From: Aegilops tauschii subsp. strangulata
Lineage: Eukaryota > Streptophyta > Magnoliopsida > Poales > Poaceae
Reading direction: 5' to 3'
DNA length: 64,000 bases
NCBI RefSeq assembly: GCF_002575655.3
Contig: NC_053036.3
Location: 646,372,736-646,436,735, forward strand
The notes beneath the pieces were generated by a model. It made no database searches, was not told the DNA's origin, and saw only the letters and a program-made list of their open reading frames with translations. The translations under genes and the position numbers were made by a program. Positions 54,228 through 64,000 of this stretch are shown piece by piece; within the stretch, counting starts at the first letter, position 1; each line of letters opens with the position of its first letter.

Positions 54228-56957
54228 ATGGAAAGTAATCCTCTGACGGGCTTGTTCGGGGTATCTTCACCCCGACCAGTAGAGCAAAGAGTTGCTCCTC
54301 AACCTGCTGAACCTACTGAAAATGAAAATGTCCACTTTGAGATTCCTTCGGGTATGTTAGAAAAACTGCTAGCTAATCCTATGCATCTTGTTCATCGTGA
54401 TCGCAATTATATATATAATTTTTGGCCTCGCGAAGGAGAAAGCATCTCTCAAGCTTGGGGGAGGCTTAAATCAATGTTATATTCATGCCCCAATCATGAG
54501 CTCCCAAGAGATATAATTATTCAAAAAGTTTATGCTCGGCTTTCTGATAACAATCGCACCATGCTCGATACTTCTTGTGCTGGCTCTTTTATGATGAAGA
54601 CTATTGAATTCAAATGGAATTTATCGGAAAGAATTAAACGCAACTCTGAAGATTGGGATCTCGACGAAGGTAAGGAGTCAGGTATGACACCTAAGTTTGA
54701 TTGTGTTAAATCTTCTATGGATACCGATGTTTTCCGTAAATTTAGCACTAAATATGGACTTGACTCTGAGATAGTAGCCTCTTTTTGTGAATCTTTTGCT
54801 GCTCATATTGATCTCCCAAAGGAGAAGTGGTTTAAATATCATCCTCCCATAGAAGTAAAAGTAGCTACACCTATTAAAGTTGAAGAAAAGACTATCACTT
54901 ATAATGATTCTATTGTTCCTACTTTTTATGTTGAGAAACCACCTTTCCCTGTTAGGATAAAGGATCATGCTAAAGCTTCAACTGTGGTCCGTAAAAGCAA
55001 TATTAGAACTTATACACCTCCTGAGCAAATTAAAGTTGAACCTAATATTGCTATTGTTAAAGATCTCTTGTCCGATAATATCGATCGGCATGTTATTCAT
55101 TTCCATGATGAAACTTCTAGAATTGCCAAACCTTGTGCTAAAGATAAACATAGACCTGTAGTAGGCATGCCTGTTATTTCAGGTAAAATAGGAGATCATT
55201 GTTATCATGGCTTATGGGACATGGGTGCCAGTGCTAGTGTTATAGTTCATGACTTATACAAAGAAATTATGCATGATATTGCACCTGCTGAGATAGAAGA
55301 TATTGATGTTACCATTAAACTTGCCAATACAGATACTATATTACCCATTGGAATTCTTAGAGATGTTGAAGTCTTGTGTGGGAAAACTAAATATCCTGCT
55401 GATTTTCTTGTTCTTGGTTCCCCACAAGATAGCTTTTGTCCCATTATATTTGGTAAACCCTTCTTGAACACTGTTAATGCTAGGATAGACGGCGAAAAGG
55501 ATGTTGTTACTATTGGTGTGGGTGATATGTCTCATGAGTTTAATTTCTCTAAATTTAGTAGACAACACCGTGAAGAGGAATTGACTAGTAAGGATGAAAT
55601 AATTGGTCTTGCTTCTATTGCCGTACCTCCTAGTGATTCTTTAGAACAATGTTTGCTAGACCATGAAAATGATATGTTTATGAATGAAAGAAGGGAAATA
55701 GATGAAGTATTCTTCAAACAGGAACCTATCCTGAAACACAATTTGCCTATTGAAATCCTAGGGGACCCTCCTCCACCCAAGGGTGATCCCGTGTTTGAGC
55801 TTAAACCGTTACTTGATACTCTTAAATATGCTTATCTTGATGAAAAGAAGATATATCCTGTTATTATTAGTGCTAACCTTTCGGAGCATGAAGAAGAGAG
55901 ATTATTGAAAACTCTGAAGAAGCACTGCGCTGCTGTTGGATATACTCTTGATGATCTTAAGGGCATTAGCCCCACTCTATGTCAACAAAAAATAAATTTG
56001 GAGAAAGATGCCAAACCAGTTCGTGATCATGAACGACGGCTGAATCCTAAAATGAAAGATGTGGTAAGAAAGGAAATACTAAAGCTTCTTGAGGCAGGTA
56101 TTATTTATCCTGTTGCTGATAGTCAGTGCGTAAGTCCTGTCCATTGTGTCCCTAAGAAGGGAGGTATTACTGTCATTCCTAATGATAAAGATGAATTGAT
56201 TCCGCAAAGAATTATTACAGGTTATAGGATGGTAACGGATTTCCGTAAATTAAATAAGGCTACTAAAAAGGATCATTACCCCTTACCTTTTATTGATAAA
56301 ATGCTCGAAAGATTATCTAAACATACACATTTTTGCTTTCTAGATGGTTATTCTGGTTTCTCTCAAATACCTGTGTCAGCTGATGATCAATCAAAGACCA
56401 CTTTTACTTGCCCTTTCGGTACTTTTGCTTATAGACGCATGCCTTTTGGTTTATGTAATGCACCTGCTACCTTTCAAAGAAGCATGATGGCTATATTCTC
56501 TGACTTTTGTGAAAATATTTGTGAGATTTTCATGGATGATTTCTCCATTTATGGGTCCTCTTTTGATGATTTCTTGAGCAACCTTGATCGAGTTTTGCAG
56601 AGATGTGAAGAAACTAACCTTATCTTGAATTGGGAAAAGTGCCACTTTATGGTTAATGAAGGTATTGTCTTGGGGCATAAAGTTTCTGAAAGAGGTATTG
56701 AGGTTGATAAAGCCAAGGTTGATGCTATTGAAAAGATGCCATGTCCCAAGGACATCAAAGGTATAAGAAGTTTCCTTGGTCACGCCGGATTTTATAGGAG
56801 GTTCATTAAGGACTTCTCAAAAATTTATCGGCCTCTGACTAATATACTACAAAAAGATATACCATTTGTCTTTGATGATGATTGTGTACAAGCATTTGAA
56901 ATACTTAAGAAAGCATTGATCTCTGCACCTATTGTTCAGCCACCTGATTGGAATTAA
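54228..56957 (+). pseudogene. gypsy gag remnant, protease and reverse transcriptase
   Basis: A 909-residue open frame. Residues about 1-260 are gag-derived (RDRNYIYNFWPREGESISQA, then WGRLKSML), but no CCHC zinc knuckle is visible, so part of gag is missing. Protease about residues 315-420 has GLWDMGASASVIV; the active-site Asp is present but the usual D(T/S)GA reads DMGA. Reverse transcriptase about 600-860 has YRMVTDFRKLNKATK, FLDGYSGFSQIPV, FGLCNAPATFQR and the catalytic block IFMDDFSIYG. A TAA at 56955-56957, with a frameshift just after it, ends the frame before RNase H. The polyprotein is therefore not continuous. Confidence 0.88.
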
Positions 56958-57705
56958 CCCTTTGAATTGTGATGCTAGTGATTATGCTGTAGGTGCTGTT
57001 CTAGGGCAAAGAGTTGATAAGAAATTAAATGTTATTCAATATGCTAGTAAAACTCTAGACAATGCTCAAAGAAATTATGCTACTACTAAAAAAGAATTCT
57101 TAGCAGTTGTATTTGCGTGTGATAAGTTCAGACCTTATATTGTTGACTCTAAAGTAACTATTCACATGGATCATGCTGCTATTAAATATCTTATGGAAAA
57201 GAAAGATGCTAAACCTAGACTTATTAGATGGGTTCTCTTGCTACAAGAATTTGATTTGCATATTGTTGATAGAAAGGGAGCTGAGAACCCCGTTGCAGAC
57301 AACTTGTCTAGGTTAGAAAATGTTCTTGATGACCCACTACCTATTGATGATAGCTTTCCGGATGAACAACTAAATGTCATAAATGCATCTAGTACTGCTC
57401 CATGGTATGCTGATTATGCTAATTATATTGTTGCTAAATTTATACCACCTAGTTTCACATACCAGCAAAAGAAAAAGTTTTTCTATGATTTGAGACATTA
57501 CTTTTGGGATGACCCACATCTTTATAAAGAAGGAGTGGATGGTGTTATTAGACATTTTGTACCTGAGCATGAACAGGAACAGATCCTACGCAAGTGTCAC
57601 TCCGAGGCTTATGGAGGACACCGCGCTGGAGATAGAACTGCACATAAGGTATTGCAATCCGGTTTTTATTGGCCTACTCTCTCTTCAAGGATGCCCGTAA
57701 GTTTG
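56940..57705 (+). pseudogene. gypsy RNase H and start of integrase
   Basis: Continues in a second frame: [20 protein letters not shown], then [20 protein letters not shown] (RNase H), [14 protein letters not shown], then VADNLSRL and the integrase zinc-binding region ([29 protein letters not shown]). The frame is lost near 57690-57700. Confidence 0.86.
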
Positions 57706-58756
57706 TCTTGTCTTGTGATGAATGTCAAAGAATTGGTAATATTAGTAGACGTCAAGAAATGCCTATGAATTATTCACTTTTTATTGAACCATTTGATGTT
57801 TGGGGATTTGATTATATGGGACCTTTTCCTGCCTCTAATGGATACACACATATTTTTAGTTGCTGTTGATTACGTTACTAAGTGGGTAGAAGCTATTCCA
57901 ACTAGTAGTGCTGATCATAACACCTCTATTAAAATGCTTAAAGAATTTATTTTTCAGAGGTTTGGAGTCCCTAGATATTTAATGACTGATGGTGTTCACA
58001 TTTTATTCATGGTGCTTTTCGTAAAATGCTTGCTAAGTATGATGTTAATCAAAGAATTGCATCTCCTTATCACCCGTAGTCTAGTGGTCAAGTAGAATTG
58101 AGTAATAGAGAGCTCAAATTAATTTTGCAAAGACTGTTAATAGATCTAGAAAGAATTGGTCCAAGAAACTGGATGATGCATTATGGGCCTATAGAACTGC
58201 ATACAAAAATCCTATGGGTATGTCTCCGTATAAAATGGTTTATGGAAAAGCATGTCACTTACCTCTCGAACTAGAACATAAGGTTTATTGGGCTATTAAA
58301 GAGCTCACTTATGATTTCAAACTTGCCGGTGAGAAGAGGTTATTTGATATTAGCTCACTTGATGAATGGAGAACCCAAGCTTATGAGAATGCCAAATTGT
58401 TTAAAGAAAAGGTTAAAAGATGGCATGACAAAAGAATACAAAAGTATGAGTTTAATGTAGGTGATTATGTATTGCTATACAACTCTCGTTTCAGATTTTT
58501 TGCAGGAAAACTTCTCTCTAAATGGGAAGGCCCTTACGTTATCGAGGAGGTCTATCGTTCCTGTGCCATAAAAATCAACAACTTCGAAGGCACAAATCCG
58601 AAGGCGGTGAACGGTCAAAGAATCAAACATTATATCTCAGGTAATCCCATAAATATTGAAACCAATGTTATTGAAACCGTAACCCCGGAGGAATACATAA
58701 GGGACACTTTCCGGAATGTTTCAGACTCCGAAAGGAATAGGTATGTGGTACGGTAA
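57700..58756 (+). pseudogene. gypsy integrase core and C-terminus, multiply frameshifted
   Basis: Three frames in turn: [17 protein letters not shown] and FDVWGFDYMGPFPASNGYTH (to about 57860); VDYVTKWVEAIPTSS and RFGVPRYLMTDG (to about 57995); then, after a TAG at about 58078-58080, MGMSPYKMVYGKACHLPLEL and HDKRIQKYEFNVGDYVLLYN to the stop at 58754-58756. First and second catalytic Asp regions are recognisable. Not functional. Confidence 0.85.
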
Positions 58757-60963
58757 GTAAACCGACTCCAAAACAGTTTTTATGGCAATATGTCTCCGTT
58801 TTGGAATATTTAGAAAAATAAGAAGCAGTCCGGGAAGGACACGAGGCCTCCACGAGGGTGGAGGGCGCGCCCTACCCTACTGGGCGCGCCCCCTACCTCG
58901 TGCGCTCTCCGGACTCCGTTTTCTTGCATGATACGTATTTTGGTCGGTAAAAATTCATTATATAATCTCCCGAAGGTTTTGACCTCTGTATCACGCAAAT
59001 ATCCTCTGTTCTTGTCTCGAGCTGTTTTTTGTCAGGGTTGTCAAGGCCAGGCATCATGTCGTCCCCCTCCTCCAACAATGGTGACAACAATGCTTGGCTC
59101 ATGAAGATAGAGCTGAAGAGGGAAGAACCCATGGAGACCAACAAGGATGAAGGGATCAAGAAGGCCACGGAGGACCAAGCCCCTGAAGACAACCTTCAAC
59201 TTGATCACAATCTTCTTACCCCAACTGAGATCGAAGCTTTCAAGATGATTGAATTAGCTCGTATACAAAACAAGTATCTCACACGTGAAAATATTTTGTT
59301 GAAGGAGCATATCGTTGCACTCAAGGGCATTATCCGCAAGTTGGAGGACCTCTTACGCTCGATGTGCGACTATCCATCATCACCTCCATCTTCTTCACCA
59401 GCAAAGGAGACATAATCATATGGGTATGGGCACTCCCCTTGGCAACTGCCAAGCTTGGGGGAGGTGCCCCGGTATCGTATCACAACCACATCTCCTATCT
59501 TTACCCTTTTTCTTAGTTCGATCCTATTAGTAGTATCTTGATCTAGCAGAATAAAAGTTTTGGTATGATCTAGTTTTGAGTTTTGCTTTATGATCCCTCT
59601 ATGTAATCGAGTCCGTGAGTTATATATAATAAAGATTAGTGTTGAGTCAAGGGCTTGATTATCTTGCTATGATCTTGAGGGAATAAAAGAAAAAGAATAA
59701 AAAGGAACAAAGAGATCATATTGATCTTATGGAGAGTAATGACTTCACATAGAAAGAGTATGATGATTAAAAATTGTTGAGAGTTGACAAATATAGCTCT
59801 GGTCATCGTTGCAATTAATAGGAAGTAATAAAGAAAGAGAGGTTTCACATATAAATATACTATCTTGGACATCTTTTATGATTGGGAGCACTCATTAAAA
59901 TATGACATGCTAAAGAGTTGATGTTGGACAAGGAAGACAACGTAATGGGTTATGTTTCCTCATATATGAGATAAAGTATATTGTCATGGATCATCCAACA
60001 TGTTGAGCTTGCCTTTCCCCCTCATGCTAGCCAAATTCTTTGCACCAAGTAGAGATACTACTTGTGCTTCCAAAAACCCTTAAACAAGTTTTGCCATGAG
60101 AGTCCACCATATCTACCCATGGATTGAGTAAGATCCTTCAAGTAAGTTGTCATCGGTGCAAGCAATAAAAATTGCTCTCTAAATATGTATGATTGATTGG
60201 TGTGGAGGAAATAAGCTTTATACGATCTCGTGATGTGGAAGAAATAAAAGCGACGGACTGCATAATAAAGGTTCATATCACAAGTGGCAATATAAAGTGA
60301 CGTTCTTTCGCATTAAGATTTTGTGCATCCAACCCTGAAAGCGCATGGCAACCTCTGCTTCCCTCTGCGAAGGGCCTATCTTTTATTATTATCTTCTACC
60401 TTATGCAAGAGTCAGGGTGATCTTCACCTTTCCTTTTTACATTTTATCCTTTGGCAAGCACAGGATGTTGGAAAGATCCTGATATATATATATCTAATTG
60501 GATGTGGGTTAGCATGAATTATTATCGTTGACATTACCCTTGAGGTAAAAGGTTGGGAGGTGAAACTATAAGCCCATATCTTTCTCTGTGCCCGATTAAA
60601 ACTCCGTAACCACAAGTATTGCGTGAGTGTTAGCAATTATGAAAGATTAAATGATAGTTGAGTATGTGGACTTGCTAGAAAGCTCTGACATAGACTCTTT
60701 CTGATGTTATGATAAATTGCAATTGCTTCAGTGACTGAGATTATAGTTTGTTGGTTCTCAATAAAGTTTCTGATTCATACTTTGCATTGTGAATAGCTTA
60801 TTACTTGAGCATAAGAAATCATATGACAATATCCATATATGTTGCTGTTATGAGAATAATCATGATGCCCTCATGTACGTATTTTATTTTATCGACACCT
60901 CTACCTCTAAACATGTGGACATATTTATCGTTATCGGCTTTCGCTTGAGGACAAGCGAGGTCT
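58757..60963 (+). other. gypsy post-integrase region with short ORF and duplicate polypurine tract
   Basis: An open frame at 59056-59415 (MSSPSSNNGDNNAWLMKIEL, then a charged helix IMxLARIQNKYL-like and a Ser/Pro tail) is 119 codons, hydrophilic and coiled-coil-like; Athila-type elements often carry an extra ORF here, usually different. AAGCTTGGGGGAGGT at 59451-59465 closely resembles the true polypurine tract at 60965. The rest (59470-60960) is AT-rich with no gene. Confidence 0.6.
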
Positions 60964-60977
60964 AAGCTTGGGGGAGT
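60964..60977 (+). other. gypsy polypurine tract
   Basis: AAGCTTGGGGGAGT directly before the TGATAC of the 3' LTR. Confidence 0.88.
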
Positions 60978-62493
60978 TGATACGTCCATTTTGCATCATG
61001 CTTTTATATCGATATTTATTGCATTATGGGCTGTTATTACACATTATGTCACAATACTTATGCCTATTCTCTCTTATTTTACAAGGTTTACAGAAGGAGG
61101 GAGAATGCTGGCAGCTGGAATTCTGGGCTGGAAAACGAGCAAATATTAGAGACCTATTCTGCACAACTCCAAAAGTCCTGAAACTCCACGGAAGTTATTT
61201 TTGGAAATAATAAAAATACTGAGCAGAAGAAATACATCAGGGGGCCTCCACCTATCCACGAGGGTGGGGGGCGCGCCCTACCCCCCTGGGCGCGCCCCCC
61301 TGCCTCATGGGCCCCCTGTTGGCCCTCTGATGCCCATCTTCTGCTATATGAAGTCTTTCGTCCGAAGAATCATGAGCAAGATTTGGGGACGAGACTCCGC
61401 CGCCACGAGGCTGAACCTTCACGAAACCAATCTAGGGCTCCGGCAGAGCTGTTCTGCCGGGGACACTTCCCTCCGGGAGGGGGAAATCATCGCCATCGTC
61501 ATCACGAACGCTCCTCTCATCGGGAGAGGGCAATCTCCATCAACATCTTCACCAGCACCATCTCCTCTCAAACCCAAGTTCATCTCTTGTATCCAATTTT
61601 TGTCTCTAAGTCCGGGATTGGTACCTGTAGGTTGCTAGTAGTGTTGATTACTCCTTGTAGTTGATGCTAGTTGGTTTATTTGGTGGAAGATCATATGTTC
61701 GGATCCTTTATGCATATTAATACCCCTCTGATTATGAACATGAATATGCTTTGTGAGTAGTTACGTTTGTTCCTGAGGACATGGGAGAAGTCTTGCTATT
61801 AGTAGTCATGTGAATTTGGTATTCGTTCGATATTTTGATGAGATGTATGTTGTCTACCCTCTAGTGGTGTTATGTGAACGTCCACTACATAACACTTCAC
61901 CATTATTGGCCTAGAGGAAGGCATTGGGAAATAATAAGTAGATGATGGGTTGCTAGAGTGGCAGAAGCTTAAATCCTAGTTTATGCGCTGCTTCGTAAGG
62001 GGCTGATTTGGATCCATATGTTTCATGCTATGGTTAGGTTTACCTTAATACTTTTGTTGTAGTTGCGGATGCTTGCAATAGAGGTTAATCATAAGTGGGA
62101 TGCTTGTTCAAGTAAGGACAACACCCAAGCACCAGTCCACCCACATATCAAATTATCAAAGTACCGAACGCGAATCATATGAACGTGATGAACACTAGCT
62201 TGACGATAATTCCCATGTGTCCTCGGGAGCGCTTTTCTCTATATAAGAGTTTGTCCAGGCTTGTCCTTTGCTACAAAAAGGATTGGGCCATCTTGCTGCA
62301 CTTTATTTACTTTTGTTACTTGTTGCTCGTTACAAATTATCCTATCACAAAACTATCTGTTACCTATAATTTCAGTGCTTGCAGAGAATACCTTGCTGAA
62401 AACCGCTTATCATTTCCTTCTGCTCCTCGTTGGGTTTGACACTCTTACTTATTGAAAGGACTACGATAGATCCCCTATACTTGTGGGTCATCA
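60978..62493 (+). repeat. gypsy 3' LTR
   Basis: 1516 bp, TGATACGTCC...GGGTCATCA, a close but clearly diverged copy of 52601-54121 with small indels (for example AAAAAATAC versus AAAAATAC). Confidence 0.95.
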
Positions 62494-63268
62494 CCCGACC
62501 ATCTCACAGAACCCTGGCAGCAGCAACCACGAAGGTCTGAAGTGGAAGCGTCTCATGCACGGAGGTGATCCTTCCCCTGAGGAGAATAACAGGGAGTATG
62601 ATCAGAGCCAATCCGCATGACCGCCCTAAGCGAGTACAGCGGGAACATGACCTCCAACTGTACAAACACCAAGACCCTATCTAGCACACTCCAGACAGGA
62701 GCCACCTGCTTATTAGTCCACGTGTATCTAGGCCCAACACGGGCTATCACATGCAAAGCCAAATCAACAATGCAGTTGTTGAATAAGCGCATACGGAATC
62801 TATCCACATTAGCGGAGCTTTTGTCAGCCTCGTGCCTAATAAGGTTAAATTCTCCTGCCACAACCACCGGTGTAGTTCAGCGTTTGACCTTAGCCTTAAG
62901 CTCGGCCAAGAAGTCCGCTCACCGCCATGATCTGCCGGGCCATAAAAGATGATCACCTCCCAACTGAGGTTCACTCGCCGGTCAGTGATGGACATACTAA
63001 GGAAGAATTCCCCATGGTCCATATCCTCAACCAAAAAGGAATCCTCTCGGACACCCAGAAGGATGCCCCCATAAAGCCCAACCGCGGGTAGCCACTACCA
63101 GGCAAACGTGTGTCGGGATAGCCCCTGGAGTTCCTGGATGGAGAAGTGCTGACAGATCATCTCCTGCAAGCCTACTATATCAATATCCTCCTGCCTGATG
63201 TAGTCGATCAGTTGTCGCCTCCAGCCTAAGTGCCTGAAGCCCCATATGTTCCAACATAGGAGCTTCAT
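62494..63268 (-). mobile_element. LINE fragment 3a: ORF2 endonuclease domain
   Basis: Minus strand from ATG at 63268: MKLLCWNIWGFRHLGWRRQL, then DIDIVGLQEMICQHFSIQEL, an in-frame TAG at 63095-63097, then LYGGILLGVREDSF, DRRVNLSWEVIIFYGPADH, GEFNLIRHEADKSSANVDRF, PRYTWTNKQ and RIGSDHTPC at the C-terminal end. The WN, LQE and SDH motifs mark an APE-type endonuclease of a plant L1 LINE. Interrupted at 62494 by the gypsy element; continues at 52600. Confidence 0.88.
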
Positions 63269-64000
63269 GCTTGAACCATGGTTGGAGTAATAGGCCCCTC
63301 GGGTGGGGCCGAACTAGCCCGACCGCCATTGGTAGGAGAAGGTGTCTGCTTAGCGGGGTGGCAGCAATGCCCCTTCCTAACAGGGACATCGGCGACCGCA
63401 GCCTTTCATGAGGGACGCCCGACACCAGCGTCACACACCATCGCCTGCTGCTCGGTGGGGTGAAGGCGCGTCGGTGGCCTACCCACCTTCCCACGGAAGG
63501 ACATCCAAGGGAATCGGCGGCCGCTGCCACATGGCTTGGCCCCAACACAACCTCGGGATCTCTATGCACAGAATCGTCCGAGGCCGAGGAGCCCACAACC
63601 CCGTGCTCAACTCGAGCATGAGCCTCTGTAAGTGCCCCATCTAGCATGTCCTTGGCATAAATGGCCAAAATCAGTTCAAGGCGAGGGCCTTTCTCACCTT
63701 GCAATACAATGTCACAATCCGAAGCAATGTCGCCGAGATGCGCAAGCGAAACCGGCCCAAGGATCACGAACCGAGAACCAGAACATGAAGTACCAGTGGT
63801 GGGGGTCGACATACCTGGAATGAGATCATGTGTCGCCGCACCCAAGGACGCCTTCTCCGGGATGGTCGGGACGACCCGCCCGTCCGGGAGAGTCCGAGAA
63901 CGACAGAGACACGCGCTCTGCCTGGTGGCCACCAGCGGTGAGGGTACCGGTCGAACCCTGGGCCTGGCCAAGGGAGAGTCGATGCTGGCTGTGCCCAACC
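63269..64000 (-). mobile_element. LINE fragment 3b: ORF1 C-terminal part, runs off the window
   Basis: A minus-strand frame from 63998 has low-complexity Pro/Arg/Ser-rich sequence (ASIDSPLARPRVRPVPSPLV, LGPVSLAHLGDIASDCDIVL, DVVLGPSHVAAAADSLGCP). This position directly upstream of the endonuclease start fits ORF1 of a grass LINE, but the diagnostic CCHC knuckle is not in the window. Confidence 0.6.

Larger units (their letters stand above)
52601..62493 (+). mobile_element. Ty3/gypsy Athila-like LTR retrotransposon, 9.9 kb
   Basis: LTRs 52601-54121 and 60978-62493 start TGATAC and end GGGTCATCA. The 5-bp target duplication CCCGA flanks it (52596-52600, 62494-62498). Coding order on the plus strand is gag remnant, protease, reverse transcriptase, RNase H, integrase, which is the Ty3/gypsy order. 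About 2.2 kb of extra sequence follows integrase, including a short ORF and a second polypurine tract, as in Athila-type elements. The coding region has several frameshifts and stops; the LTRs differ visibly (13 substitutions in the first ~290 bp), so it is much older than the LARD. Confidence 0.92.

Overview
The window is nuclear DNA of a grass of the wheat/barley tribe (Triticeae, probably Triticum, Aegilops or a close relative). The evidence is an Angela/BARE-type copia LTR, CACTA transposons with CACTAGTAGAAAAAGG and CACTACAAAAAAA ends, a grass-type LINE, a large-LTR non-autonomous retrotransposon and CTCCCTCC-ended Stowaway MITEs. More than 90 % is transposable-element sequence. Only one ordinary host gene is supported, a DUF6598-family gene at 2052-3542 on the minus strand.

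Layout. 1-2051: intergenic, no supported gene. 2052-3542: DUF6598 gene. From about 3.8 kb to the right edge lies one minus-strand LINE in three pieces (3795-4451, 50187-52600, 62494-64000, running off the window). Two elements split it: a CACTA transposon (4452-50186, 3-bp target duplication TTG) and a Ty3/gypsy Athila-like LTR retrotransposon (52601-62493, target duplication CCCGA). The outer CACTA is itself split by a second CACTA (6726-44479, target duplication TAC). The inner CACTA is split by a LARD-like LTR retrotransposon (22715-34437, target duplication CGGCA). The nesting is therefore four deep, and the direct repeats at every junction give the order: LINE, then outer CACTA (and separately the gypsy element), then inner CACTA, then LARD.

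Content. The outer CACTA keeps the C-terminal part of a TNP2-type transposase (DUF4218/DUF4216 region), fused by rearrangement to a partial Angela LTR, and an accessory B3-like gene in fragments. The inner CACTA has a broken En/Spm (TNPA/Transposase_24-like) gene and no visible transposase. It carries unusual cargo: a SINA-type RING exon, a GRF-zinc-finger/transmembrane exon, an F-box-associated DUF295 pseudogene, a tandem pair of paralogous small genes with matching TATA boxes (19228-19644 and 20082-20585), and a coiled-coil gene with TATA box and good start context (39652-40170). It looks like a gene-capturing CACTA element.

The LARD has 4.17-kb LTRs and a 3.38-kb internal region without gag-pol. 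That region encodes two paralogous proteins in tandem on the element's sense strand, each behind its own TATA box, plus a 53-residue membrane peptide with a TATA box on the opposite strand. This internal gene set, and the paired small genes of the inner CACTA, are the parts most likely to be undescribed. All calls come from reading the sequence; no database search was run.
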